Shown piece after piece: positions 9,096 through 19,744 of a DNA stretch of 64,000 nucleotides; within the stretch, counting starts at the first letter, position 1, and every line of letters begins with the position of its first letter. A program made the translations under genes and the position numbers. The notes under the pieces were generated by a model, which was not told the origin of the DNA, ran no database searches, and saw only the letters and a list, made by a program, of their open reading frames with translations. The stretch is taken from the NCBI RefSeq assembly GCF_009831235.1, contig NZ_WUUL01000008.1, forward strand, positions 124,001-188,000, in the 5' to 3' direction. Source of the stretch: Shimazuella alba. Its GTDB lineage: Bacteria > Bacillota > Bacilli > Thermoactinomycetales > Thermoactinomycetaceae.

Positions 9096-10394
9096 ATGTT
9101 TGCGACACTTGGTAACATTTTTAAGGTAGAAGACCTCCGCCGTCGAATACTGTTTACTCTTATCATGTTGGTAGTTTTTCGAGTAGGTAGCTTTATCCCT
9201 GTTCCAAATACCAATCCTGCTGTATTGCAATCACTTGCTGATAAAAGTCAAGGAGTATTCGGCTTAATCAATGCTTTTTCTGGTGGAGCCTTCAGTAATT
9301 TCTCTATCTTTGCGATGGGGATTATGCCTTACATTACTGCTTCAATCATTGTTCAGCTACTCACGATGGATGTAATTCCTGCATTTGCTCGTTGGGCAAA
9401 AGAAGGAGAGACAGGTAGACGTAAAATCACACAAGCAACACGTTATTTTACAATTACCTTGGCTTTGATCCAATCGATCACCTTGTCCTTAGGTTTTGAT
9501 CGTCTGCTTGGAAGTGGATTCATACAAAATCCTAACTTTTGGACTTATGCACTTATCTCTCTAACGTTAACCGCGGGTACTACTTTCTTGATGTGGGTAG
9601 GGGAGCAGATCACAGAAAAAGGGATTGGGAACGGAATCTCTATTCTTATTTTTGCTGGTATTGCAGCTAGCATCCCTACTCATATCAGTCAAATATACAG
9701 TAGCTTGTTTACCAAGAATGCACCTATTGCTATTGGTGTGTTAAAAACTGTCGGATTACTTATTGTGATTGTGCTAGTTATTGTGGCTGTTATTTACATT
9801 CAACAGGGTGTACGTAAAATCCCAGTTCAATATACCAAACGTGTGGTAGGACGGAAGATGTACGGGGGTCAATCGACACACTTGCCATTTAAAATTAATG
9901 CAGCTGGTGTTATCCCAGTAATCTTTGCTTTATCACTCTTGCTTTTCCCACCCACTATCGCAAGCTTCTGGGCTGGAAATGCTATAGCGGATTGGATTCG
10001 CGTCAATTTCGACTATACACAAGCTCCACTAGGTATGATTCTTTATGTTCTTCTAATCGTTGGATTTACGTACTTCTACACGTTTGTACAAATCAATCCA
10101 ATGCAGTTATCAGAACAAATGAAGAAAAATGGTGGTTTTGTACCTGGTATCCGTCCTGGTAAAGCGACAGAGTCATATTTGACAAAAGTATTAAATCGTC
10201 TTACCCTTCCAGGTTCATTCTTCCTTGCAGCAGTTGCCGTTCTTCCAGTCTTTATTATTTCTGTCTCAGGTCTTCCACAATCTGTGCAGATCGGTGGTAC
10301 TTCGCTACTAATTGTTGTTGGGGTAGTACTAGAAGTGATGAAGACAATCGAAAGCCAACTAATCAAGCGCCACTACAAAGGATTTATGAATTAA
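9096..10394 (+). CDS. secY: Protein translocase subunit SecY
   Basis: SecY is the channel of the Sec translocon. The 432-residue product has ten predicted hydrophobic segments, the cytoplasmic loop C5 region with RKIPVQYTKRVVGRKMYGGQ (RIPVQYAKR-type signature) and FIPVPNTNP near the first transmembrane segment. It is the usual partner of rplO in the spc operon. The 264-base gap downstream holds three potential hairpins before adk. Confidence 0.98.
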   Translation: MFATLGNIFKVEDLRRRILFTLIMLVVFRVGSFIPVPNTNPAVLQSLADKSQGVFGLINAFSGGAFSNFSIFAMGIMPYITASIIVQLLTMDVIPAFARWAKEGETGRRKITQATRYFTITLALIQSITLSLGFDRLLGSGFIQNPNFWTYALISLTLTAGTTFLMWVGEQITEKGIGNGISILIFAGIAASIPTHISQIYSSLFTKNAPIAIGVLKTVGLLIVIVLVIVAVIYIQQGVRKIPVQYTKRVVGRKMYGGQSTHLPFKINAAGVIPVIFALSLLLFPPTIASFWAGNAIADWIRVNFDYTQAPLGMILYVLLIVGFTYFYTFVQINPMQLSEQMKKNGGFVPGIRPGKATESYLTKVLNRLTLPGSFFLAAVAVLPVFIISVSGLPQSVQIGGTSLLIVVGVVLEVMKTIESQLIKRHYKGFMN

Positions 10395-11303
<909 letters not shown>

Positions 11304-11308
11304 TCCAA

Positions 11309-12070
11309 ATGATTACAATAAAATCAGCAAATGAAATCGAAAAAATGCGTCAAGCAGGTAGGTTAGTTGCCCTTACGCATCGTGAATTGAAAAAATATAT
11401 TCATCCTGGGATTACGACTTTGGAATTGGATAAACATGCTGAAAAGTTCATCCGTAGTTTTGGAGCAACACCATCCTTTAAGGGATATAATGGCTTCTCG
11501 GGAAGTGTCTGCACTTCTGTAAACGATGAACTAGTACATGGAATACCAGGACCGAGAAAACTCCAAGATGGAGATATCATCTCAATCGATATCGGTGTGT
11601 TTTATGAAGGTTTTCATGGTGACTCTGCTTGGACGTATCCAGTAGGTAACATTTCTCCTGAGGCTGCTCGTCTTCTAGCAGTGACAGAAGCCTCCTTATT
11701 CGAAGGCCTAAAAGTATTAAAGGCAGGTGTACGTCTTGGTGATTTGGGAAGTCAGATCCAAGCAGTAGCAGAAGATGCTGGCTTTTCTATTGTTCAGGAG
11801 TATGCAGGTCATGGAATCGGTAGAGAGTTGCACGAACAACCTACTATACCAAACTATGGCATTGCTGGACGTGGCCAGAGAATAAAAAGTGGAATGACAC
11901 TGGCGATTGAACCAATGGTGAATATAGGGACTCGATTTGTTCATACACTTGATGATGGATGGACGGTTGTGACCGATGACGGTTCCTTATGCGCCCATTT
12001 TGAGCACACTACCCTGATCACAGATGAAGGCTATGAGATTCTCACCCTAGCAGAAGGTGACTTCGAATGA
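11309..12070 (+). CDS. map: Methionine aminopeptidase type I
   Basis: MetAP removes the initiator Met from nascent proteins. The 253-residue product has the five metal ligands at D94, D105, H168, E201 and E232, and the substrate His at H77. It lacks the zinc-finger extension of some type I enzymes. Its stop overlaps the ATG of the next gene (ATGA), so the two are coupled. Confidence 0.97.
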   Translation: MITIKSANEIEKMRQAGRLVALTHRELKKYIHPGITTLELDKHAEKFIRSFGATPSFKGYNGFSGSVCTSVNDELVHGIPGPRKLQDGDIISIDIGVFYEGFHGDSAWTYPVGNISPEAARLLAVTEASLFEGLKVLKAGVRLGDLGSQIQAVAEDAGFSIVQEYAGHGIGRELHEQPTIPNYGIAGRGQRIKSGMTLAIEPMVNIGTRFVHTLDDGWTVVTDDGSLCAHFEHTTLITDEGYEILTLAEGDFE

Positions 12071-12408
12071 AGGCCTTGAAAGAGGCAGCAAGTCGAATTC
12101 ATTTAGGGCAGATAATAATAGTCTTATCTGGACGGGATGCAGGAAAAAATGCTGTAGTTGTTCGTTTAGATGATTCTTGTGTATGGCTCGCAGATGGAAG
12201 AGAGCGGAAATTTGCAAAACCAAAACGGAAGAATAGACGTCATATACAACCTACTAGATTTATTGCAGACGAAATCGCTTATGTAATCGAATCTACTGGC
12301 AATGTAGATGATGCAAAATTGGTGTTTGCCCTAAATCAGTACAAAAAGCTGAATTTGAAGGGGGGGAAATCTGCTGCAGAACGTAGCAATATACCTAGAA
12401 AAATTTAG
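12067..12408 (+). CDS. KOW-domain RNA-binding protein (L14e-like)
   Basis: This 113-residue protein has an N-terminal KOW-like segment, [20 protein letters not shown] (residues about 13-32), then a basic region [18 protein letters not shown]. The same gene type lies between map and infA in Bacillus and relatives, annotated as KOW or L14e-like. It probably binds rRNA or a nascent ribosome; the precise role is not known to me. It overlaps map by four bases. Confidence 0.88.
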   Translation: MKALKEAASRIHLGQIIIVLSGRDAGKNAVVVRLDDSCVWLADGRERKFAKPKRKNRRHIQPTRFIADEIAYVIESTGNVDDAKLVFALNQYKKLNLKGGKSAAERSNIPRKI

Positions 12409-12466
12409 GTTTATTGGTTGCTATCTTGACTATGCTTCTCGATTAGGTTAACTTTAGTTTTGATCT

Positions 12467-12490
12467 GTAAGTCTGATTGAGCTGACTTAC
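12467..12490 (+). other. Hairpin upstream of infA
   Basis: A perfect 7-base inverted repeat, GTAAGTC and GACTTAC with a 10-base loop, sits in the 141-base gap before infA. It has no T-run, so it is not a standard terminator. It may be part of an infA leader. Confidence 0.35.
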
Positions 12491-12549
12491 GCCAAGAGAG
12501 ACGATGATTGTATAGCAATTTACTATGTTTTCGTGGCAGAGTAACTCTA

Positions 12550-12768
12550 TTGGCCAAAGAAGATGTGATTGAGGTTGAGGGCATCGTAAAAGAGCCCCTA
12601 CCTAACGCCATGTTTAAAGTGGAGTTAGAGAACGGTCATGAAGTGCTCGCTCATGTATCTGGGAAGATTCGCATGCACTTCATTCGGATATTGCCAGGAG
12701 ACAAAGTGACAGTTCAACTTTCTCCATACGACTTATCCCGTGGGCGTATTACCTACCGGTATAAATAG
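12550..12768 (+). CDS. infA: Translation initiation factor IF-1
   Basis: IF-1 occupies the A site during initiation. From the TTG at 12550 the product is exactly 72 residues, the family length, starting [13 protein letters not shown] and containing [19 protein letters not shown]. There is no good SD before this TTG (only GGCAGAG), unlike every neighbour, and the upstream in-frame ATG at 12508 has none either. Initiation here may be weak or controlled. The protein identity is certain; the start rests on family length. Confidence 0.95.
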   Translation: MAKEDVIEVEGIVKEPLPNAMFKVELENGHEVLAHVSGKIRMHFIRILPGDKVTVQLSPYDLSRGRITYRYK

Positions 12769-12852
12769 TCTAAAGGTTAGAGGTTGGAGAATAGAAGTGG
12801 AATCTCTTAAAAGCTTCTACTTTGTTTCCTCTAAAATAGGAGGTTTGGAGAA

Positions 12853-12966
12853 GTGAAAGTTCGACCATCCGTAAAACCCATTTGCGAAAAATGTAAAGTG
12901 ATTCGTCGCAAAGGGGTCATAATGGTAATTTGTGAAAATCCAAGGCACAAACAAAAGCAAGGTTAG
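12853..12966 (+). CDS. rpmJ: 50S ribosomal protein L36
   Basis: L36 is the smallest large-subunit protein. The 37-residue product reads [16 protein letters not shown] and onward, with the zinc pattern C11-x2-C14...C27...H32, the zinc-binding form. GTG start; SD candidates are AGGAGG at about 12838 and TTGGAG at about 12845. It lies between infA and rpsM as usual. Confidence 0.96.
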   Translation: MKVRPSVKPICEKCKVIRRKGVIMVICENPRHKQKQG

Positions 12967-12981
12967 GAGGTGTAGAGATAG

Positions 12982-13350
12982 ATGGCACGTATAGCAAGTA
13001 TTGACTTACCTCGTGAAAAACGAGTAGAGATCGCTCTCACCTACATCTATGGTATTGGTCGCCCTAAAGCTAATGAAATCTTAGCAGCGACTGGTATTAA
13101 TCCAGATACTCGTGTACGTGATCTTACCGAAGAGGAAATTTCCAAACTACGTACTTTCATCGACAAAGGCATCGTTGTAGAAGGAGATCTTCGTCGTGAG
13201 ATTGCTCTTAACATCAAACGTTTGATGGAGATTGCTTCTTATCGTGGTATTCGTCATAGAAGAGGTTTACCTGTTCGTGGTCAAAGTACCAAAACCAATG
13301 CTCGTACACGTAAAGGTCCTCGTCGTACTGTAGCGAACAAAAAGAAATAA
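12982..13350 (+). CDS. rpsM: 30S ribosomal protein S13
   Basis: S13 forms bridges to the large subunit and contacts P-site tRNA. The 122-residue product has the helix-two-turn-helix region [17 protein letters not shown] and the basic tail [16 protein letters not shown]. The SD is TAGGAGGTG, ATG start. It is followed by rpsK after 19 bases. Confidence 0.98.
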   Translation: MARIASIDLPREKRVEIALTYIYGIGRPKANEILAATGINPDTRVRDLTEEEISKLRTFIDKGIVVEGDLRREIALNIKRLMEIASYRGIRHRRGLPVRGQSTKTNARTRKGPRRTVANKKK

Positions 13351-13369
13351 CAAGTAAGGAGGGATACAA

Positions 13370-13768
13370 GTGGTAAAACGTAAAACATCCAACCAACGCG
13401 TGAAACGCCGTGTGAAAAAACACGTTGAATCTGGCGTGGTACACATCCGCTCCACTTTTAACAACACAATCATCACCATTACTGATCCACGTGGTAACTC
13501 GATCGCTTGGGCTAGTGCTGGTACGATGGGCTTCAAAGGAAGTCGTAAAAGTACTCCGTTTGCTGCACAAATGGCTGCTGAACAAGCTGCAAAAACAGCC
13601 ATGGAAAGCGGCATGAAAAGTGTTGAAGTAATGGTAAAAGGTCCTGGAGCTGGACGTGAAGCAGCGATTCGATCACTACAAGCTGCGGGATTAGAAGTAA
13701 ACTTAATCAAAGACGTTACTCCTATTCCACACAATGGTTGTCGCCCACCAAAGCGTCGTCGTGTATAG
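13370..13768 (+). CDS. rpsK: 30S ribosomal protein S11
   Basis: S11 lies on the platform near the mRNA exit. The 132-residue product has [18 protein letters not shown] and the C-terminal [16 protein letters not shown]. The GTG start follows TAAGGAGGG. The N-terminus is basic and extended as in other Bacillota. Confidence 0.98.
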   Translation: MVKRKTSNQRVKRRVKKHVESGVVHIRSTFNNTIITITDPRGNSIAWASAGTMGFKGSRKSTPFAAQMAAEQAAKTAMESGMKSVEVMVKGPGAGREAAIRSLQAAGLEVNLIKDVTPIPHNGCRPPKRRRV

Positions 13769-13807
13769 GGAGTCGTACCTGTTGGTTTATTTTACCGGTA
13801 ATTTGTG

Positions 13808-13813
13808 TATAAT
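13808..13813 (+). promoter_or_regulatory. Possible promoter -10 for rpoA
   Basis: A consensus TATAAT lies in the 128-base gap between rpsK and rpoA, about 84 bases before the rpoA ATG. The -35 is poor (TTGGTT at 13782-13787 with a 20-base spacer). Bacillus is known to have internal promoters in this cluster, so an rpoA promoter is plausible but unproven. Confidence 0.4.
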
Positions 13814-13896
13814 GGATGGGACATTGTCATCATCTGTATACTTTTTAAAAATACCGAATAATGCCCGGAACGCGACGTTCTAAAAGGAGGGGCCGT

Positions 13897-14850
13897 ATGA
13901 TAGAAATTGAAAAACCTAGGATCGAAGCGGTAAAAATGAGCGACGATCATCGATACGGAAGATTCGTGGTGGAACCCCTAGAACGTGGATACGGAACAAC
14001 ATTGGGTAACTCGCTGCGCCGTATCTTGCTCTCCTCTTTACCCGGTGCTGCTGTCACATCTGTGCAAATCGATGGGGTATTGCACGAGTTTTCCACCATT
14101 GCGGGTGTGGTAGAGGATACAACTGAGATTATTTTAAATCTGAAAAAGCTATCACTGAAGATTCATTCCGATGAAGAAAAGGTGTTGGAAATCGATATTG
14201 AGGGTGGCTCTGGGGGAAGAGCTGTTCTTGCAGGAGATATCCGTGCGGATAGCGATGTAGAGATCTTAAATCCAGAACTTCACATTGCAACGCTTGCGGG
14301 AGGTTCCCATCTACATATTCGTATGACTGCGAATCGTGGACGTGGCTATGTACCTGCTGAGCGGAATAAGTCTGAAGACTTACCAATTGGTGTTATTCCG
14401 ATCGACTCTATTTATACACCAATCGACAGAGTTAACTTTCAAGTTGAAAATACGCGTGTTGGACAAGTTACCAACTACGACAAACTGACACTGGAAGTTT
14501 GGTCTGATGGTAGCTTGCATCCAGATGAAGCAGTTAGTTTAGGCGCTAAAATCTTAAATGAACATTTGATGCTATTTGTCGGTTTGACCGAAGAAGCTCA
14601 AGGTGCTGAGATTATGGTGGAAAAAGAAGAGGACAAGAAAGAAAAAGTGATGGAAATGACCATCGAAGAGCTCGATCTATCTGTCCGCTCTTATAACTGT
14701 TTAAAACGTGCTGGGATCAACACCGTACAAGAGCTAACACAAAAGTCAGAAGAAGATATGATGAAAGTACGTAACTTAGGACGCAAATCCCTAGAAGAAG
14801 TTCAAGAAAAGCTAGTGGAACTCGGACTTGGATTACGTGAAGAAGATTAA
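13897..14850 (+). CDS. rpoA: RNA polymerase alpha subunit
   Basis: Alpha dimerises to nucleate RNA polymerase and its C-terminal domain contacts UP elements and activators. The 317-residue product has the N-terminal assembly domain ([19 protein letters not shown]) and a C-terminal domain with helix-hairpin-helix region [14 protein letters not shown]. The ATG at 13897 follows AAAGGAGGGG; an upstream in-frame ATG at 13861 would add 12 residues but precedes the SD. Confidence 0.98.
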   Translation: MIEIEKPRIEAVKMSDDHRYGRFVVEPLERGYGTTLGNSLRRILLSSLPGAAVTSVQIDGVLHEFSTIAGVVEDTTEIILNLKKLSLKIHSDEEKVLEIDIEGGSGGRAVLAGDIRADSDVEILNPELHIATLAGGSHLHIRMTANRGRGYVPAERNKSEDLPIGVIPIDSIYTPIDRVNFQVENTRVGQVTNYDKLTLEVWSDGSLHPDEAVSLGAKILNEHLMLFVGLTEEAQGAEIMVEKEEDKKEKVMEMTIEELDLSVRSYNCLKRAGINTVQELTQKSEEDMMKVRNLGRKSLEEVQEKLVELGLGLREED

Positions 14851-14878
14851 TCCTAAGTAGCGGGGGAGGGAAATTATC

Positions 14879-15271
14879 ATGGCATACTCCAAGTTAGGAC
14901 GTAACAGTAGTGCGAGAAAAGCACTTCTTCGTGACCTCGTGACTGACTTGATCTTAAACGAAAGAATCGAAACAACTGAGTCAAAAGCTAAGGAACTTCG
15001 TTCAATCGCTGACAAGTTGATCACGCTTGGAAAACGCGGCGATCTCCACGCTCGTCGTCAAGCATCTGAGTTTGTTCGCACAAATCGTTCTTATACTGAG
15101 AACATTGGCGAAGAAGCAACTCATCACAAAAACGTTGATGCAGTGAAAAAGTTATTTGAAGATATTGCACCACGTTACCAAGAGCGCAATGGCGGTTATA
15201 CTCGTATTTTGAAATTGGGACCACGTCGTGGTGATGGTGCACCAATGGTATTTATCGAACTTGTAAAGTAA
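14879..15271 (+). CDS. rplQ: 50S ribosomal protein L17
   Basis: L17 is the last gene of the alpha operon. The 130-residue product starts [20 protein letters not shown] and has the family core [20 protein letters not shown]. It is slightly longer than the Bacillus protein (about 120), with the additional residues in the middle. The SD is GGGGAGGG. Confidence 0.97.
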   Translation: MAYSKLGRNSSARKALLRDLVTDLILNERIETTESKAKELRSIADKLITLGKRGDLHARRQASEFVRTNRSYTENIGEEATHHKNVDAVKKLFEDIAPRYQERNGGYTRILKLGPRRGDGAPMVFIELVK

Positions 15272-15283
15272 AAAAGTAATGTC

Positions 15284-15322
15284 AAAGGGGAGGGCAGGAT
15301 CGGACCGGTCCACCCTTTTTTG
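15284..15322 (+). terminator. Terminator after rplQ
   Basis: AAAGGGGAGGG pairs with CACCCTTTTTT around an inner GGACCGGTCC palindrome, followed by T residues. It should end or attenuate the ribosomal transcript just before ecfA1. Confidence 0.6.
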
Positions 15323-15338
15323 TTTGGGAGCGTTTTTT

Positions 15339-16178
15339 ATGGCAACAGAGATATCTCTAGAAAATGTTTGGTTTCACTATTACCCGCAGACAGAGTCCAG
15401 AGAGAAATGGGCTATTCAAGGTGTAGATCTTATTTTTCAACAAGGAGAATACGTTAGTATCATTGGTTCTAATGGATCAGGAAAATCATCTTTAGCTTGT
15501 CTAATAAATGGACTTTTTATCCCGACAAATGGAAACCTTGTGATCAATGGTCAACATATCGAAGATGATCAAGGTCGCTGGGAATTAAAGCAAAGAATTG
15601 GGATGGTTTTTCAAAATCCAGATAACCAGATTGTAGCACCGTCAGTCTTAGATGATGTGGCTTTTGGCTTGGAAAATTTGGGTGTAGCAAGAGAGGAAAT
15701 GCAAAAACGTATACCTCATGTTTTGGAGCTTGTTGGCCTATCCGGTTTGGAGAAGAAGGAACCTCATCATTTATCAGGTGGGCAAAAACAACGTCTAGCT
15801 ATTGCTGGAGTTCTCGCTATGCAACCAGATGTGCTTATCTTTGATGAATCGACATCAATGCTTGACCCAGATGGCCGTCATCATATTCTACAATTAATGA
15901 GAAAGCTTCATCTGTCAGGCAAAACTATCATTCATATCACACATCAAGCAACAGAAGCATTTCTAGCTGATCGATTAGTTGTATTGAATAAGGGTAAGGT
16001 GATGTTGGATCAAAATAGAGAAGCATTGTATGCTAACTCCGCACAGCTTACTAATTGGGGGTTAGATGTTCCAATCAGTATTGAACTCCATCAGAACTTG
16101 CTAGCGAAAGGTTGGAATCTCTCCCATCGTATAGAGAATGAAGAACAATTGGTGAGCGAAATATGGACATACATGTAA
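15339..16178 (+). CDS. ecfA1: ECF transporter ATPase EcfA1
   Basis: This is one of the two ATPases of the shared energising module of group II ECF vitamin transporters. The 279-residue product has Walker A GSNGSGKSS, signature LSGGQKQRL and Walker B VLIFDEST. ATG 15339 with GGGAG upstream. It overlaps ecfA2 by 16 bases. The rplQ-ecfA1-ecfA2-ecfT-truA order matches Bacillus. Confidence 0.96.
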   Translation: MATEISLENVWFHYYPQTESREKWAIQGVDLIFQQGEYVSIIGSNGSGKSSLACLINGLFIPTNGNLVINGQHIEDDQGRWELKQRIGMVFQNPDNQIVAPSVLDDVAFGLENLGVAREEMQKRIPHVLELVGLSGLEKKEPHHLSGGQKQRLAIAGVLAMQPDVLIFDESTSMLDPDGRHHILQLMRKLHLSGKTIIHITHQATEAFLADRLVVLNKGKVMLDQNREALYANSAQLTNWGLDVPISIELHQNLLAKGWNLSHRIENEEQLVSEIWTYM

Positions 16179-17020
16179 AAAATATATCCTATGTATACCA
16201 AAAGGGAACACCTTTTGAAGAACATGCTTTATCGGATTTATCACTCTCTATCCCACATGGGATTGTTCAAGCAGTTGTTGGAAAGACCGGTTCAGGTAAG
16301 TCTACGTTGATAGGATTGATTGCAGGTTTGTTGCGTCCGACGACTGGAAGTATCACAGTTGGCGATGATATCGTAACAGCAAAAACGAAAAAAATCCCCT
16401 TTCGTTCCAAAATAGGGGTTGTTTTTCAATATCCGGAGCAACAGCTTTTTGCGGAAACGGTATATAAAGATATCGCCTATGGTCCATCGAATCAGGGAAT
16501 ATCGAAGGAACAATTAGAGGAACGAGTTCTACAAGCGATCGGACTTGTTGGTTTGGATGAGTCTCTCTTGGATAAATCTCCATTTGGACTCAGTGGAGGA
16601 CAAATGAGAAGGGTAGCTCTAGCTGGGGTACTGGCTATGGAACCATCTATTCTTATTTTGGATGAACCAACAGCAGGATTAGACCGTGAAGGAAGCGAGC
16701 AATTGCTTTATTTGATTCAAACGTTACATCAACAAAAACAAGTGACCATTATACTAGTAACACATCAGATGGAGGAAGTAGCGAGACTTGCAAATCAAGT
16801 AGTGGTGATGGAAGCAGGAACTACTGCTTTTACAGGGTCGCCAGTAGAGCTATTTGGTGATCGAAAAAGGTTAGAGAGGTTCGGTTTAGAACTACCGAGT
16901 ATTACCAAACTTATTGATAAATTAAATCAAAAAGCAAATCCGCCTATTCCAACTTCACTATTTGAGCTGGGTCATCTGGTTTCACATTTGGAGAACCGTC
17001 GAAAGGGGAGTCGATCGTGA
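16163..17020 (+). CDS. ecfA2: ECF transporter ATPase EcfA2
   Basis: This is the second ATPase of the ECF module, forming a heterodimer with EcfA1. The 285-residue product has Walker A GKTGSGKST, signature LSGGQMRRV and Walker B ILILDEPTAGLD. It overlaps ecfA1 at its start and ecfT at its end, so the three are translationally coupled. Confidence 0.96.
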   Translation: MDIHVKNISYVYQKGTPFEEHALSDLSLSIPHGIVQAVVGKTGSGKSTLIGLIAGLLRPTTGSITVGDDIVTAKTKKIPFRSKIGVVFQYPEQQLFAETVYKDIAYGPSNQGISKEQLEERVLQAIGLVGLDESLLDKSPFGLSGGQMRRVALAGVLAMEPSILILDEPTAGLDREGSEQLLYLIQTLHQQKQVTIILVTHQMEEVARLANQVVVMEAGTTAFTGSPVELFGDRKRLERFGLELPSITKLIDKLNQKANPPIPTSLFELGHLVSHLENRRKGSRS

Positions 17021-17811
17021 GCAAAATTGTAATCGGTCAATATATCCCGGGAAATTCGATTCTTCATCAACTTGACCCTCGTGCGAAACTACTCTTTGTG
17101 TTTTTCTTTTTCTTTCTTATTTTTCTTGCGAATAATACTGCAACCTATCTTGTACTCTATCTTTTTGTTATCACCATTATATTGCTTTCTCAGATTCGCT
17201 TGTCTTTATTTCTTCGATCGATAAAACCGGTATTATTTATTATTCTTTTTACAGTGATCCTACATTTGATTCTAACCAAAGGCGGAGAGGCACTATTCGT
17301 AACCCCTCTCTTTACCATTTATGAAGAAGGTGTCAGACAAGCTATTTTTATCGCATCTCGTTTTCTTATTCTAGTAGTGATGGCCTCTTTACTTACCTTT
17401 ACCACTTCATCGCTAGATTTGACCGATGCGTTGGAAATATTGATGGGACCTCTCCGCAAGGTTCGTGTGCCTGTCCACGAGTTAGCACTTATGATGTCGA
17501 TCGCGCTTCGATTTATTCCTACGCTGTGGGAAGAGACAGAGAAGATTATGAATGCCCAGTTAGCACGAGGAGCCAACTTGGATAGTGGGAACATTTTCAA
17601 ACGCTTAGTAGCATATATTCCGATCTTTATTCCTCTTTTTCTTTCATCTTTCCGCAGAGCAGAAGAATTAGCGATGGCAATGGAAGCACGGGCTTATCGG
17701 GGTGGAGTTGGGCGTACGAAATATCGGATGTTACAATACACATACAAAGATTACTTCTTGATCGTGATTTTTTTAATCTTAGTTCTTGTTATAGGATGGC
17801 TGCGTGTATGA
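17017..17811 (+). CDS. ecfT: ECF transporter membrane subunit EcfT
   Basis: EcfT couples the two ATPases to interchangeable vitamin-binding S components. The 264-residue product has about five hydrophobic segments and the two Ala-Arg motifs (LARGANLD and MEARAYRG) that form the coupling helices. GTG start overlapping ecfA2; its stop overlaps the truA ATG. No S component gene lies in this window, as expected for the shared module. Confidence 0.95.
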   Translation: MSKIVIGQYIPGNSILHQLDPRAKLLFVFFFFFLIFLANNTATYLVLYLFVITIILLSQIRLSLFLRSIKPVLFIILFTVILHLILTKGGEALFVTPLFTIYEEGVRQAIFIASRFLILVVMASLLTFTTSSLDLTDALEILMGPLRKVRVPVHELALMMSIALRFIPTLWEETEKIMNAQLARGANLDSGNIFKRLVAYIPIFIPLFLSSFRRAEELAMAMEARAYRGGVGRTKYRMLQYTYKDYFLIVIFLILVLVIGWLRV

Positions 17812-18557
17812 GAAAAATGAAATTGATTATCGCATATGACGGAACCGACTTCTCTGGATTTCAACGGCAAACTGGACTTCGTACGATTCAAGGTACGCTA
17901 GAAGAGACACTGAGTAGAATTTTAGATGAAGACATTGTGGTGGAAGGATCTGGCAGGACAGATGCAGGGGTACACGCATTGGGACAAGTCTGTCACTTTG
18001 TCACCAGTAAACCTGTACCTGTGGAGCGCTTCCCTTATATTCTTCGTCATACCTTACCTCGAGATCTTATTGTAGTAGCAAGTGAAGAAGTAGCTATGGA
18101 TTTTCATGCTCGTAAAAGTGCATGTTGGAAAACATATCGCTACCAAGTGGAGACTCTACCTGTTCCAAGGCTTCATATGCGCAGGTTTGCATACCATTAT
18201 CCAGTTCATGAGTTAAATCTAAATGCAATGATAAAAGCCGCTGAGTATTTAGTAGGGACACACGACTTCACTTCTTTTTGTTCTGCCAAAACGGAGGTGG
18301 AGAATAAAATCCGGACGATCTACGATATAAAGGTGACGGAAGAAGATAACTTTCGTTATGTAGAAGTCACGGGAAGCGGTTTTTTATACAATATGGTGAG
18401 AATTATTGTTGGCACGCTACACGAAGTAGGCAAAGGAAAGATCAAAGTAGAAAATATTCCGAGCATCTTATATGCTTGTGATCGCCAAACAGCAGGTTCT
18501 ACATTTCCTCCAGAAGGACTACATCTGGTGGAAGTGGGCTATGAGGAAAGAAATTAA
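17808..18557 (+). CDS. truA: tRNA pseudouridine(38-40) synthase TruA
   Basis: TruA makes pseudouridine at tRNA positions 38-40 in the anticodon arm. The 249-residue product has YDGTDFSGFQRQ near the start and the catalytic Asp in GSGRTDAGVHALGQ. The ATG at 17808 overlaps the ecfT stop (ATGA). The upstream in-frame ATG at 17796 would overlap ecfT more and was not chosen. Confidence 0.96.
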   Translation: MRKMKLIIAYDGTDFSGFQRQTGLRTIQGTLEETLSRILDEDIVVEGSGRTDAGVHALGQVCHFVTSKPVPVERFPYILRHTLPRDLIVVASEEVAMDFHARKSACWKTYRYQVETLPVPRLHMRRFAYHYPVHELNLNAMIKAAEYLVGTHDFTSFCSAKTEVENKIRTIYDIKVTEEDNFRYVEVTGSGFLYNMVRIIVGTLHEVGKGKIKVENIPSILYACDRQTAGSTFPPEGLHLVEVGYEERN

Positions 18558-18589
18558 AGTCTCCTTCGTTTTTTAGAAGGAGACTTTTT
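18557..18589 (+). terminator. Terminator after truA
   Basis: AAGTCTCCTTC and GAAGGAGACTT form an 11-base stem with an 8-base loop, followed by TTTTT. A classic intrinsic terminator that closes the ribosomal-ECF-truA block. Confidence 0.9.
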
Positions 18590-18642
18590 CGTCTCATTTC
18601 ATACCTTTTTTCAGAGAAATGGAATAAGAATAGATGATAATT

Positions 18643-19161
18643 TTAATCATCCAATGAAAAAGCACTACAATAAGTCCAGTGAATCAAATCTTCACCACTA
18701 TGGTCCATTTGAAACCCTAACTTCTTTAATACATATTTGGAGCCAATATTGTCAGTGTTACATTTAGCGATGATTTTTTTTACTCCAGCTTGATTAGCAG
18801 CCCAACTTAATAATGTTTGAGCTGCTTCGACGCAATAGCCTTTGCGGCGGTGGCTTTCATTGGTACCAAACCCGATTTCAATCACGCCGTCTGGACCCGG
18901 ATCACCTAGAAAACCAATACCTCCAACTATTTCCTTTGTATCCTTTGTCACAATAATCCAGGAATCAAATCCCCTCGTTCCATTATTTTTTATCAAAAGC
19001 TTCCGAAAGTAGGGGAGAGCTTCGAAAAAATCGTCGTTTGGCCATTCACCATTGCTTTTGTACCCAAGTGCTTCCATTGCTTTTGTATCACGCTTAGCTG
19101 CTGCATCAATAAGTTTGAGATCAACTGTTATTAAGAGAAGTCGTTTTGTTTCTAATTTCAA
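18643..19161 (-). CDS. GNAT N-acetyltransferase, RimJ/RimL type
   Basis: This 172-residue protein fits the acetyltransferase 3 family: LETKRLLLITVD at the start, then an acetyl-CoA binding motif RRKGYCVEAAQTLLSWA and NTDNIGSKYVLKKLGF near the end. The substrate cannot be told from sequence. The start is TTG with AAAGAGTGA as SD. It stands alone, opposed to truA. Confidence 0.88.
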   Translation of the reverse strand: MKLETKRLLLITVDLKLIDAAAKRDTKAMEALGYKSNGEWPNDDFFEALPYFRKLLIKNNGTRGFDSWIIVTKDTKEIVGGIGFLGDPGPDGVIEIGFGTNESHRRKGYCVEAAQTLLSWAANQAGVKKIIAKCNTDNIGSKYVLKKLGFQMDHSGEDLIHWTYCSAFSLDD

Positions 19162-19413
19162 CTTTGTATCACTCTTTCTGATCGTTAATGAAAAATACTC
19201 TTGATGAAAAGGATCTACTAAGATAAACAGTGTAAATGTGGAGTTAGATCAGATAGATTTACTTAATCATATTTTATAATATTTTTTCTATTTATCCACT
19301 CCGTTATGAAAACTATTGATAAAGTTTAGATGTTCGTTTCTCGTTCTATAATAATTATATAGATTGGATGAAATAATGCTGAGCAGGAGACTCTTCCTTG
19401 TGAGAAAGAATGT

Positions 19414-19601
19414 GTTGACCTCTTTCATTTTGCTGAATTATATAAAGCAATTTCTAATATAAAGATCGTCCACATTCCTGAGACAATCACATCATAACAT
19501 CAATTCATCCAGAGGAAGTATCTAAACCAATTGCTGCTTTTTTGAAGCAGCAGCACATTCCAACTACAAAATGTGGAGTTTATCCATACTATTTTCACTA
19601 A
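19414..19601 (+). pseudogene. Decayed alpha/beta-hydrolase C-terminus
   Basis: In the 583-base gap between the GNAT gene and the DUF2690 gene, two reading frames give fragments in order: VDLFHFAELYKAISNIKIVH then IPETITS and a stop, and, in a shifted frame from 19503, IHPEEVSKPIAAFLKQQHIP. These read like the end of an alpha/beta-hydrolase (HxPEEV...IAAFL). A relic is plausible but the match is by eye only. The rest of the gap is AT-rich with no gene. Confidence 0.35.
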
Positions 19602-19744
19602 TAAATGAATCTTTTTTAACTTCCGTATTTTATAATAAATAAAAGTTGAAATATTAATAATATAATGATTACCAATCAATGATCCAACAATTTATTGCCA
19701 ACAACTTTTAACCAATTCGACTATTTTTTAGGGAGAGTGAGCAA

